Under the pieces are notes generated by a model. That model was not told where the DNA came from, ran no database searches, and saw nothing but the letters and a program-made list of their open reading frames with translations. Below, one piece after another: positions 1 through 6,949 of a stretch of 6,949 nucleotides of DNA. Source of the stretch: Candidatus Avoscillospira stercoripullorum (GTDB lineage Bacteria > Bacillota > Clostridia > Oscillospirales > Oscillospiraceae); contig DVGD01000143.1 of NCBI GenBank assembly GCA_018712905.1, forward strand, positions 1-6,949. Reading direction: 5' to 3'. Numbering within the stretch: position 1 is the first letter of the stretch; every line of letters starts with the position of its first letter. The position numbers were made by a program, and so were the translations under genes.

Positions 1-59
1 TTTCGGCGTAGGGATTGCGGGAAAGCCATTTTTTTATATCCCGGAAAGGACGTGTGCCC
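1..59 (+). other. Leader or tail of an unseen upstream gene
   Basis: Too short to identify. Frame 1 is open from the left edge to a TGA at 61-63, which would overlap the carA start as ATGA, a common coupling arrangement. Frame 3 instead stops at TAG 9-11. Either could be the end of an upstream operon gene, and I cannot choose between them. No terminator hairpin is visible, and a T-rich run at about 30-36 is not preceded by a clear stem. Confidence 0.25.
43..50 (+). promoter_or_regulatory. Ribosome binding site of carA
   Basis: GGAAAGGA lies 9 bases before the ATG at 60. It favours that start over an in-frame TTG at 15, which would add 15 residues with no family resemblance, and over a GTG at 54, which sits too close to the site. 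Confidence 0.6.
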
Positions 60-1133
60 ATGAAAAAGCGATATTTGATTTTGGAGGACGGCACGATCTT
101 CCAGGGCTGGGCCTTTGGCGCCGACGAAACCGTCATCGGAGAGCTGGTCTTCACCACCAACATGGTGGGCTATGTAGAGACCCTCACCGATCCCAGCTAC
201 TACGGACAGATCATCCTGCAAACCTTCCCCCTCATCGGCAATTACGGCATCATGGAGGAGGACTTCGAGGGAACGCCACGGCTCTTCGGCTACGTGGTCA
301 AGGAATGGTGCCCCACTCCGTCCAACTTCCGCTGCCAGTATACCGTGGATGACTTTCTCAAAAAACACCACATCCCCGGCCTCTACGGCGTGGACACCCG
401 GGAAATCACCACACGCATCCGGGAATATGGCGTGGTCAACGCCATGATCTCCGACACCATCCCCGAGGACTGGAGCGACATTGCGTCCTACACCGTCCAC
501 GAAGCTGTGGTCAATTCCACCTGCAAATGCCCCACGGAGTACCCCGCCCTGGGTGAGGAGAAGCGCCACGTGGTGCTCCTGGACTACGGCGCCAAGCGGA
601 ATATCATCCGTTCCCTCCAGAAGCGGGGCTGCCGGGTGACCGCAGTGCCGTCCTACACCTCAGCTGAGGACATTCTGGCCATGGATCCCGATGGAATCAT
701 GCTCTCCAACGGCCCCGGCGACCCGGCGGAAAATGTGGTGCCCATCGAAAATCTCAAAATGCTCCTGGGCAAGAAGCCCATCTTCGGCATCTGCCTGGGA
801 CACCAGCTCCTGGCGCTGGCCGCCGGCGGCCAGACTGTGAAGCTCAAATACGGCCACCGGGGCGGCAACCAGCCCTGCCACCAGGTGGGTACCCGCCGCA
901 CCTTTATCACCAGCCAAAATCACGGCTACGCCGTGGTTGCAAATTCCGTGCCCGGCGGCGTGGAGCGGTTTGTCAACGCCAACGACGGCACCTGCGAAGG
1001 CATGGACTACCCCGAGCTCAACGCCTTTACGGTGCAGTTTCACCCCGAGGCCTGCTCGGGTCCCAAGGATACGGATTTTCTGTTCCAGCGCTTTATGGAC
1101 ATGATGGAGGGAAAGAGCTATGCCGCTGAATAA
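60..1133 (+). CDS. carA: Carbamoyl-phosphate synthase small (glutaminase) subunit
   Basis: CarA hydrolyses glutamine and passes ammonia through a tunnel to CarB, giving carbamoyl phosphate for pyrimidine and arginine synthesis in the cytoplasm. The 357-residue length is usual for the family. The N-terminal half carries the CarA-specific domain, starting LEDGTIFQGWAFG and including the TDPSYYGQI segment. The C-terminal half is a class I glutamine amidotransferase: the nucleophile elbow FGICLGHQ has Cys245, and the FHPEA motif supplies His328 and Glu330, so the catalytic triad is complete. SNGPGDP and the SQNHGYAV segment also match the family. The start at 60 is set by the upstream RBS and by alignment to typical CarA N-termini. 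The gene overlaps the next one by 14 bases, as expected for two subunits made in equal amounts. Identity is very secure. Confidence 0.97.
   Translation: MKKRYLILEDGTIFQGWAFGADETVIGELVFTTNMVGYVETLTDPSYYGQIILQTFPLIGNYGIMEEDFEGTPRLFGYVVKEWCPTPSNFRCQYTVDDFLKKHHIPGLYGVDTREITTRIREYGVVNAMISDTIPEDWSDIASYTVHEAVVNSTCKCPTEYPALGEEKRHVVLLDYGAKRNIIRSLQKRGCRVTAVPSYTSAEDILAMDPDGIMLSNGPGDPAENVVPIENLKMLLGKKPIFGICLGHQLLALAAGGQTVKLKYGHRGGNQPCHQVGTRRTFITSQNHGYAVVANSVPGGVERFVNANDGTCEGMDYPELNAFTVQFHPEACSGPKDTDFLFQRFMDMMEGKSYAAE
1106..1110 (+). promoter_or_regulatory. Ribosome binding site of carB inside the carA 3' end
   Basis: GGAGG lies within the last codons of carA, 9 bases before the ATG at 1120. It fixes the carB start and implies translational coupling of the two subunits. 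Confidence 0.75.
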
Positions 1134-4100
1134 AGACATCAAAAAGGTACTGGTCATCGGCTCGGGTCCCATCGTCATCGGCCAGGCCGCCGAGTTTGAC
1201 TACGCCGGCGCCCAGGCCTGCCGCGTCTTGAAGGACGCCGGATTGGACGTGGTGCTGGTCAACTCCAACCCCGCCACCATCATGACCGACAGCGCCCTGG
1301 CCGACGAGATCTACTTGGAGCCCCTCACGGCCAAGACCATCAAGCGCATCATCGAAAAGGAGAAGCCCGACAGCATGCTCGCCGGGCTCGGCGGCCAAGT
1401 GGGGCTCACCATCGCCATGGAGCTGAGCAAGGAGGGCTTCCTGGAGGCTCACGGCGTGCGCCTCCTGGGCACCAACGCCGAGGCCATCGACAAGGCCGAG
1501 GATCGCCAGCTCTTTAAGGACACCATGGCCGCCATCGGCCAGCCCACCATCGCCTCGGACATTGCCGAAACGCTGGAGGATGCTCTGGCGGTGGCCGACC
1601 GCATCGGCTACCCGGTGATCGTCCGCCCGGCCTTTACCCTGGGCGGCGCCGGCGGCGGCGTGGCCTACAGCGAAGAAGAGCTCCGTATCATTGCCCGTAC
1701 CGGCCTGGACATGTCCCCCATCACCCAGATTCTGGTGGAGCGGTATATCAAGGGCTGGAAAGAAATTGAGTTTGAAACCATGCGCGACGGCTCCGGCAAC
1801 GTCATTGCCGTGTGCAGCATGGAGAACTTCGACCCCGTGGGCGTCCACACCGGCGACTCCATTGTGGTTGCCCCCGCCCTCACCCTGGCGGACAAGGAGT
1901 ATCAGATGCTCCGCAAGGCCTCGCTGGATATCATCTCCGCCCTGGGTATCGTGGGCGGCTGCAACTGCCAGTTTGCTCTCAATCCCGACAGCTTTGAGTA
2001 CGCCGTCATCGAAGTGAACCCCCGTGTCTCCCGCTCCTCGGCGCTGGCCAGCAAGGCAACCGGCTACCCCATCGCCAAAATCACCACCAAGGTCGCCCTG
2101 GGCTACGATCTCGACGAGATCACCAACGACATCACCGGCAAGACCTGCGCGTGCTTTGAGCCGGCGGTGGATTACGTGGTGGTGAAGCTCCCCAAGTGGC
2201 CCTTTGACAAGTTCTACGGCTCCAGCCGGGAGCTGGGCACCCAGATGAAGGCCACCGGCGAGGTCATGTCCATTGCCCCCAGCTTTGAGATGGGCATTAT
2301 GAAGGCGGTCCGCGGCGCGGAGATTGGCCTCAATACCCTCAACGCCAAGCCCTTGACCGACGAGCCGTTGGAGGTGCGCCTTTCCCATCAGGATGACCGC
2401 CGCCTCTTCACGATTTTCGAAGCCCTTAAGGCAGGCTGGACGGTGGACGCCATTCATGAGATCACCAAGATCGACCGCTGGTTCCTCTCCCGCCTTGAAA
2501 ACCTGGCCAAGTTTGAGCTGTCCATCACCGATTGCCAGCTGGACAAGCAGACCTATATGCAGGCCAAGCGCCTGGGCTATCCCGACGCCGCCCTGGAGCA
2601 GATCACCAACCATCCCCTGCCGCCCAAGAAGGTGGCCTACTACAAGATGGTGGACACCTGCGCCGCCGAGTTCAATGCCGCCACCCCCTACTTCTACTCT
2701 ACCTTTGACCAGTTCTGCGAAGCCCGGCGCTTCCGCCGCTCCGGCCGCCCGGTGGTGATGGTCTTGGGCTCAGGCCCCATCCGCATCGGCCAGGGCATTG
2801 AGTTTGACTACTCCTCGGTGCACTGCGTGTGGACGCTCAAGAAGCTCGGCTACGACGTGGTCATCGTCAACAACAACCCCGAGACCGTCTCCACAGACTA
2901 CGACACCGCCGACCGGCTCTACTTTGAGCCTCTCTGCCCCGAGGACGTGATGAACATCATCGAGGTGGAGAAGCCCATCGGCGTGGTGGTGGCCTTCGGC
3001 GGGCAGACGGCCATCAAGCTTACGGAGTTCTTAGACCGCCAGGGCGTGAAGATCCTGGGCACCAGCCAGGATTCCATCGACATGGCCGAGGATCGGGAGC
3101 GGTTTGACGAACTGCTCGAAAAGTTCCACATCAGCCGCCCCAAGGGCATGGGCGTCCACTCCCTGGCCGAAGCCCTGGACGCCGCTAAGAATCTGGGATA
3201 TCCGGTGCTGCTGCGCCCCAGCTACGTCATCGGCGGGCAGAACATGGTCATCGCCCACAACGAGGAAGATGTCACAGTCTATATGGAGAAGATCCTCGCC
3301 GGGGGCATCGAAAACCCCGTGCTGGTGGACAAGTATATGAGCGGCATCGAGCTGGAGGTGGATGTGATCTCCGACGGCGTGGATGTGCTCATCCCCGGCA
3401 TCATGCGCCATGTGGAGCGCGCCGGCGTCCACTCCGGCGACTCCATTGCCGTCTACCCGCCCTTCGGCCTCACCGACCGGATGATCGACACCGTGGTGGA
3501 CTGCTCCACCCGCCTGGCTCTTGCCATGAAGACCCAGGGTCTTGTGAACATCCAATACCTCTTCTACGAAGGCCAGCTCTACGTCATCGAGGTGAACCCC
3601 AGAGCCTCCCGCACGGTGCCCTATATCTCCAAGGTCACCGGCGTGCCCATGGTGGATCTGGCCACCCGGGTGATGATGGGTGAAGCCCTCAAAGACCTGG
3701 GCTTCGGCACCGGCCTCTACCCCACCCCGCCGTACTACTGCGTGAAGGTGCCGGTGTTCTCCTTTGAAAAGCTCACCGACGCCAACTCAAGGCTCGGCCC
3801 TGAGATGAAGTCCACCGGCGAAGTGCTGGGCTTGGGACGCACCATGACCGAAGCACTCTACAAGGGACTCACCGCCTCGGGCATCACCATCGGCGACTGC
3901 CAGCCCGGCCACACCCTGGGCGCTTTGCTCTCCGTGGATGACCACGATCTTCTGGAGGTCGTCGGCCTTGCCAAAAAGCTCGACGATCTGGGCATCACCC
4001 TCTATGCCCCGCCGGATACCGCCCACGCCATCGAAAAGCTGGGCATTCACGTCAACCGTCTCAAGTCCATCCGGGAGAGCGACCACATCTTCCGCGTGCT

Positions 4101-5154
4101 GGAGAGCGGCGTCATCGACCTCATCGTCTACACCGGCGATCTGCTGGTGTCCACCTATGACCACTTCCGCGCCCTCCACCGCCGCGCCATGCAGCTCTCC
4201 ATTCCCTGCCTCACCTCCCTGGACACTGCCAACGCATTAGCCGACATCATGGCCAGCCGCTACAACCAGGACAACACGGAGCTCGTGGACATCAACCACA
4301 TGCGCCGCACCCGCCAGCGTCTCAAGTTCTACAAGATGGAGGGCACCGGCAACGACTATATCCTCTTCGACAACCGTGACGGTGAGATCAATTGCCCCGA
4401 ATCCCTGTGCATCTCCGAGTGCGACCGGCACTACGGCATCGGCGCCGACGGCATCGCCCTGGTGGAGACCTCCGACGTTGCGGACGCGAAAATGCGCATG
4501 TTCAACCGCGACGGCAGCTCCGGCGCCATGGCAGGCAACGTCATCCGCTGCGCGGCCAAGTACCTCTACGATTCCGGCGCCGTTACCAAGGATGAGATCA
4601 CCGTGGAGACCGCCTCCGGCGTAAAGCACCTCAAGCTCTATATCACCAACGGCAAGGTGAGCTCCGTGGAGGTGGACATGGGCAAGCCCAACCTGGATCC
4701 CAAGTCACTGCCCTGCACCATCGACGAGCCGGAAGTCATCTACTACCCCGTCACCATCGGCGGCGAAGCCTACAACATCACCTGCGTCAGCATGGGCAAT
4801 CCCCACTGCGTGGTGTTCTGCGGCGCGGTCAACGACGTGGACTTGGAGCGCGTGGGTCCCCTCTTTGAAAACGCGCCCATCTTCCCCCAGCGCACCAACA
4901 CCGAGTTCGTCCGGGTGGTGAACAAGACCACCCTCAAGATGCGCACCTACGAGCGCGGCAGCGGCGAAACCTTGGCCTGCGGCACCGGCGCCTGCGCGGC
5001 GGTGGTGGCCGCTGTGGAAAACGGCTACTGTGAAAAGAATCAGGATATCACCGTGCAGGTGCGCGGCGGCGAGCTGGTGGTGCGCTACACCGACCAGGGC
5101 GTCACCCTCACCGGCGGAGCTCGTCTGGTCTATACCGGCGAACTGGAATACTGA
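1120..5154 (+). CDS. carB-dapF: Fused carbamoyl-phosphate synthase large subunit and diaminopimelate epimerase
   Basis: One 1344-residue frame; ordinary CarB is about 1060-1075 residues. Residues 1 to about 400 are the carboxyphosphate ATP-grasp half (GSGPIVIGQ at 15-23; IEVNPRVSRSS). About 400-545 is the oligomerisation region. About 546-930 is the carbamoyl-phosphate ATP-grasp half (GSGPIRIGQ at 550-558; GVHSGDS; IEVNPRASRTVP). About 935-1046 is the MGS-fold allosteric domain. After a linker of about 20 residues, 1068-1344 is a complete DapF. CarB uses two ATP, bicarbonate and ammonia from CarA to make carbamoyl phosphate. DapF interconverts LL- and meso-diaminopimelate for lysine and peptidoglycan. 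Both CarB halves keep their ATP-grasp motifs and should be active. The MGS domain has lost several usual effector residues, and the DapF part lacks one catalytic cysteine. No stop or frame slip is visible at the joint. Start chosen from GGAGG nine bases upstream. Confidence 0.93.
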   Translation: MPLNKDIKKVLVIGSGPIVIGQAAEFDYAGAQACRVLKDAGLDVVLVNSNPATIMTDSALADEIYLEPLTAKTIKRIIEKEKPDSMLAGLGGQVGLTIAMELSKEGFLEAHGVRLLGTNAEAIDKAEDRQLFKDTMAAIGQPTIASDIAETLEDALAVADRIGYPVIVRPAFTLGGAGGGVAYSEEELRIIARTGLDMSPITQILVERYIKGWKEIEFETMRDGSGNVIAVCSMENFDPVGVHTGDSIVVAPALTLADKEYQMLRKASLDIISALGIVGGCNCQFALNPDSFEYAVIEVNPRVSRSSALASKATGYPIAKITTKVALGYDLDEITNDITGKTCACFEPAVDYVVVKLPKWPFDKFYGSSRELGTQMKATGEVMSIAPSFEMGIMKAVRGAEIGLNTLNAKPLTDEPLEVRLSHQDDRRLFTIFEALKAGWTVDAIHEITKIDRWFLSRLENLAKFELSITDCQLDKQTYMQAKRLGYPDAALEQITNHPLPPKKVAYYKMVDTCAAEFNAATPYFYSTFDQFCEARRFRRSGRPVVMVLGSGPIRIGQGIEFDYSSVHCVWTLKKLGYDVVIVNNNPETVSTDYDTADRLYFEPLCPEDVMNIIEVEKPIGVVVAFGGQTAIKLTEFLDRQGVKILGTSQDSIDMAEDRERFDELLEKFHISRPKGMGVHSLAEALDAAKNLGYPVLLRPSYVIGGQNMVIAHNEEDVTVYMEKILAGGIENPVLVDKYMSGIELEVDVISDGVDVLIPGIMRHVERAGVHSGDSIAVYPPFGLTDRMIDTVVDCSTRLALAMKTQGLVNIQYLFYEGQLYVIEVNPRASRTVPYISKVTGVPMVDLATRVMMGEALKDLGFGTGLYPTPPYYCVKVPVFSFEKLTDANSRLGPEMKSTGEVLGLGRTMTEALYKGLTASGITIGDCQPGHTLGALLSVDDHDLLEVVGLAKKLDDLGITLYAPPDTAHAIEKLGIHVNRLKSIRESDHIFRVLESGVIDLIVYTGDLLVSTYDHFRALHRRAMQLSIPCLTSLDTANALADIMASRYNQDNTELVDINHMRRTRQRLKFYKMEGTGNDYILFDNRDGEINCPESLCISECDRHYGIGADGIALVETSDVADAKMRMFNRDGSSGAMAGNVIRCAAKYLYDSGAVTKDEITVETASGVKHLKLYITNGKVSSVEVDMGKPNLDPKSLPCTIDEPEVIYYPVTIGGEAYNITCVSMGNPHCVVFCGAVNDVDLERVGPLFENAPIFPQRTNTEFVRVVNKTTLKMRTYERGSGETLACGTGACAAVVAAVENGYCEKNQDITVQVRGGELVVRYTDQGVTLTGGARLVYTGELEY
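4300..5154 (+). other. dapF: DapF (diaminopimelate epimerase) domain of the fusion
   Basis: Residues 1061-1344 of the fusion, with family similarity starting at LKFYKMEGTGNDY (1068-1080). Typical free DapF is about 275-285 residues, so the domain is full length. Conserved landmarks are present: GTGNDY (Asn1078), DRHYGIGADG, FNRDGS (Asn1129), GNPH (1226-1229), RTNTEF (1258-1263) and ERGSGETLACGTG with the second catalytic Cys1287. The first catalytic cysteine, normally in a CGNG motif, is Ala1138 (AGNV, 1138-1141). The Met at 1061 could be a relic of a former separate start, but only weak purine matches precede it (GGAG at 4278-4281 is 18 bases away), so independent translation is not well supported. 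Whether this form is an active epimerase cannot be settled from sequence. Confidence 0.88.
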
Positions 5155-5190
5155 GCATCAATCGATCCCTTGCTAAAGGAGGCAATTTGG
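5155..5190 (+). promoter_or_regulatory. 36-base gap with strong RBS for the kinase
   Basis: AAAGGAGG at 5175-5182 sits 8 bases before ATG 5191, fixing that start rather than the in-frame TTG at 5170, which lies upstream of the RBS. There is no hairpin with a T run in the gap, so read-through from carB-dapF into the kinase is expected. Confidence 0.75.
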
Positions 5191-6777
5191 ATGAAGGAAA
5201 CCATCATGCTGCAAATCATCGTCGATGGCAAGACCTACACCTATCCCAAGGGTACCCCCTATCGGGTCATTGCCGCCGATTTTCAAAAGGAGTTCCCCTA
5301 CGACATTCTGCTTGTCAACCGCAGCGGCAAGCTCTGCGAGCTCCACAAGAAACTCGACCGGAACTGCACGCTGGAGTTCCTCACCGCCGCCGACAAGCCC
5401 GGCATGCAGACCTATGAGCGCAGTACCGTGCTGCTGCTGCTCAAGTCCTTCCGCGACGTGGTGGGACGGGATCAAGTGGAGCGCATTGTGGTGGAATTTA
5501 CCCTGAGCCACGCCCTCTTTCTCCGGGCTCAGGGCAATTTCACCCTGGATGAGGCGCTCCTTTCCAAGGTGGAAGCGCGGATGCACGAGCTTGTCCTGGC
5601 CGCGCTGCCCATCGAGAAGCGCTCGGTGGATACCGATGATGCCGTGGCCTACTTCCAGCAGGCCGGCATGCTGGACAAAGCAGGGCTTCTGCGCTTTCGC
5701 ATCAGCTCCAAGGTGAACACCTACACCCTGGACGACTTTACCGACTATTTCTACGGCTATATGGCGCCGGACACCAGCTATCTCAAATGGTTTGCCCTGG
5801 AGCAGTTTGAAGACGGCTTCCTGCTGCGGCTGCCCAGCCAGCAGCAGCCCGACGCCGTGGCGCCCTTTACCCCCTCCTACAAGGTCTTCGAGGCACAGCG
5901 CAGCTCTGAAAGCTGGTCGCAGGCACTGCGCATCTCCAACGTCGGCGACGTCAACGACCTGATCGCCGAAGGAAAAGCCACCCAGATGGTTCTGGCGCAG
6001 GAAGCGTTGATGGAAAAGTCCATCGGCGACATTGCCGCCGAGATCGCCGGGCGAAAGGACGTGCGCTTCGTGATGATCGCAGGCCCCTCCTCCTCGGGGA
6101 AAACCACCTTCTCCCACCGCCTGTCCACCCAGCTCATGGCCTGCGGCCTCAGACCTCACGCCATTGCCACCGACAACTATTTTAAATATCGAGAGGATTC
6201 GCCCAAGGATGAAAACGGCAACTACAACTTTGAATGCCTGGAGGCCATGGACGTGGCGCGCTTCAACGAGGATATGACCCGGCTTCTCCAGGGCGAGACC
6301 GTGGAAATCCCCTACTTCAACTTCAAAACCGGCGTGCGGGAGTACAAAGGCGACTTCCTGCGCTTAGGGTCGCAGGACATCCTGGTCATCGAGGGAATCC
6401 ATTGCCTCAACGATCAGTTCTCCTACGCCCTCTCTGCCGACTGCAAGTACAAAATCTACATCAGCTGCCTCACCACCCTCAATGTGGACGACCACAACCG
6501 CATTTCCACCACCGATGCACGGCTCCTCCGGCGCATCGCCCGGGATGCCCGCACCAGAGGGTTTACGGCCAGCGCCAAGAGAACTTTCACCCCGGCCGCC
6601 TTTGCCTGTGCCAGAACCTCACCGAAAGCCGGGTGCGTGTCCACATTGGGCCGCACCTCGGTAATCCCTTCCATCTGGATCACAAAGGCCACCCCGCAGC
6701 GGACCCCGGCCTGCTGGGCCCGGGTCAGTTCCTGCAGGTGCTTGACGCCTCGTTCTGTAGGCGCGTCCGGAAAGTAA
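5191..6777 (+). CDS. Uridine kinase-family nucleoside kinase with TGS domain, 3' end replaced
   Basis: A clostridial-type nucleoside kinase, probably phosphorylating uridine or cytidine with NTP for pyrimidine salvage, which suits its place after carAB. Residues about 4-65 form a TGS domain. About 75-225 resembles the second additional domain of threonyl-tRNA synthetase, including DYFYGYMAPDTSYLKWF, with no zinc-binding HxxxH seen. The rest is a P-loop kinase: Walker A GPSSSGKT at 298-305, DNYF at 328-331, VIEGIH at 399-404, and the arginine-rich lid RISTTDARLLRRIARD at 437-452. Family proteins run to about 550 residues. Here recognisable kinase sequence ends near residue 461 (RTRGFTAS), and the final 66 or so residues are the antisense of sfsA, not kinase. 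About 85-90 C-terminal residues are therefore missing, including the expected segment after the lid. The product is probably non-functional, unless the breakpoint is an assembly error. Confidence 0.85.
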   Translation: MKETIMLQIIVDGKTYTYPKGTPYRVIAADFQKEFPYDILLVNRSGKLCELHKKLDRNCTLEFLTAADKPGMQTYERSTVLLLLKSFRDVVGRDQVERIVVEFTLSHALFLRAQGNFTLDEALLSKVEARMHELVLAALPIEKRSVDTDDAVAYFQQAGMLDKAGLLRFRISSKVNTYTLDDFTDYFYGYMAPDTSYLKWFALEQFEDGFLLRLPSQQQPDAVAPFTPSYKVFEAQRSSESWSQALRISNVGDVNDLIAEGKATQMVLAQEALMEKSIGDIAAEIAGRKDVRFVMIAGPSSSGKTTFSHRLSTQLMACGLRPHAIATDNYFKYREDSPKDENGNYNFECLEAMDVARFNEDMTRLLQGETVEIPYFNFKTGVREYKGDFLRLGSQDILVIEGIHCLNDQFSYALSADCKYKIYISCLTTLNVDDHNRISTTDARLLRRIARDARTRGFTASAKRTFTPAAFACARTSPKAGCVSTLGRTSVIPSIWITKATPQRTPACWARVSSCRCLTPRSVGASGK

Positions 6778-6949
6778 CCGATCCCGTTCACTTCCAGGGT
6801 GCAGCCCTTCACCTCCAGCAGGTAGAGCTGGCCGGCCCTTTCCATGGCGAAGTCGATCCGGGATTTGCCGTAGGAAAACTCAGGGTGAATCGCGTCAAAG
6901 CCCTGGGTTTCCAGCCACTCCTTTACCATCTTGTTAGGAGCCTGGCTGT
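6456..6949 (-). CDS. sfsA: SfsA-family protein, partial at both ends
   Basis: SfsA (sugar fermentation stimulation protein) has an N-terminal OB-like domain and a C-terminal PD-(D/E)XK nuclease-like fold. It is reported to bind DNA and its exact role is unclear. Reading leftward from the right edge, the frame starts inside the protein: SQAPNKMVKEWL matches an interior SfsA segment, so the Met codon at 6927-6929 is not the start, and roughly the first 65-85 residues lie outside the window. Visible signatures are FSYGKSRIDF, LLEVKGCTLE, YFPDAPTERGVKHL and HPAFGEVLAQAKAAGVKVL. SRIDF and EVK hold the acidic and lysine residues of the nuclease-like core. Similarity ends at about 6580. The last 40 or so residues, to TAG at 6456-6458, are antisense of the kinase gene, and they replace about 20 normal C-terminal residues. 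Confidence 0.82.
   Translation of the reverse strand, partial: SQAPNKMVKEWLETQGFDAIHPEFSYGKSRIDFAMERAGQLYLLEVKGCTLEVNGIGYFPDAPTERGVKHLQELTRAQQAGVRCGVAFVIQMEGITEVRPNVDTHPAFGEVLAQAKAAGVKVLLALAVNPLVRASRAMRRRSRASVVEMRLWSSTLRVVRQLM
6571..6584. other. Tail-to-tail breakpoint between kinase gene and sfsA
   Basis: Left of about 6573 the plus strand reads a conserved kinase segment (RDARTRGFTAS). Right of about 6582 the minus strand reads a conserved SfsA segment (KAAGVKVL). Neither gene's normal C-terminus is present, so both are cut within these few bases. Both frames happen to stay open across the point, to 6777 on plus and 6456 on minus. No insertion sequence, target duplication or inverted repeat is seen at the joint. 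Confidence 0.7.

Noticed and set aside
28..40. T-rich stretch with a TATATC hexamer as a possible promoter
   Set aside because: No convincing -35 element can be placed within the visible bases, and the position suggests the middle of an operon.
15..59. Upstream TTG start for carA
   Set aside because: The extra 15 residues do not resemble CarA, and a better-placed RBS serves the ATG at 60.
1093..2613. Open frame of 506 residues on the minus strand opposite carB
   Set aside because: It lies entirely antisense to strongly conserved CarB sequence and shows the Gly/Ala/His/Val-rich composition typical of antisense frames in GC-rich genes. No motif is recognisable.
5173..6159. Open frame of 328 residues on the minus strand opposite the kinase
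   Set aside because: The plus strand here encodes a clear TGS-kinase protein. The antisense frame has low-complexity composition and no family resemblance.
6927..6929. Met codon as the true start of sfsA
   Set aside because: Conserved SfsA residues (SQAPNK) continue in frame upstream to the window edge, and the region before it has no RBS, so the gene starts outside the window.

Overview
The window is a dense, GC-rich stretch (about 60% G+C by eye) of bacterial chromosome. Proteins are clostridial in style: a nucleoside kinase built as TGS + ThrRS-like domain + P-loop kinase, strong AGGAGG-type ribosome binding sites, and very short intergenic gaps. My best guess is a high-GC gut Clostridia, Oscillospiraceae-like. 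This is an inference from gene style, not a database result.

Layout, left to right. Positions 1-59 are a short leader or the tail of an upstream gene. Positions 60-1133 (+) are carA, the glutaminase subunit of carbamoyl-phosphate synthase. Positions 1120-5154 (+) overlap carA by 14 bases and encode one 1344-residue protein: a complete CarB large subunit (about residues 1-1060) joined in frame to a full-length diaminopimelate epimerase DapF (about 1068-1344). After a 36-base gap carrying a strong RBS, positions 5191 to about 6575 (+) encode a uridine kinase-family protein. Right of about 6575 the sequence becomes the reverse strand of a different gene, sfsA, which reads leftward from beyond the right edge. 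Both genes lose their 3' ends at the same point, so this is a tail-to-tail breakpoint: either a deletion/inversion scar or an assembly misjoin.

How the genes fit together. CarA and CarB make carbamoyl phosphate for pyrimidines and arginine, and the kinase would salvage pyrimidine nucleosides, so the row is largely a pyrimidine supply operon. The DapF domain adds a step of lysine and peptidoglycan (meso-diaminopimelate) synthesis on the same polypeptide.

The main points of interest are the CarB-DapF fusion, the alanine in place of the first catalytic cysteine of the DapF domain, the eroded effector-binding residues in the CarB allosteric domain next to the fusion joint, and the kinase/sfsA breakpoint.
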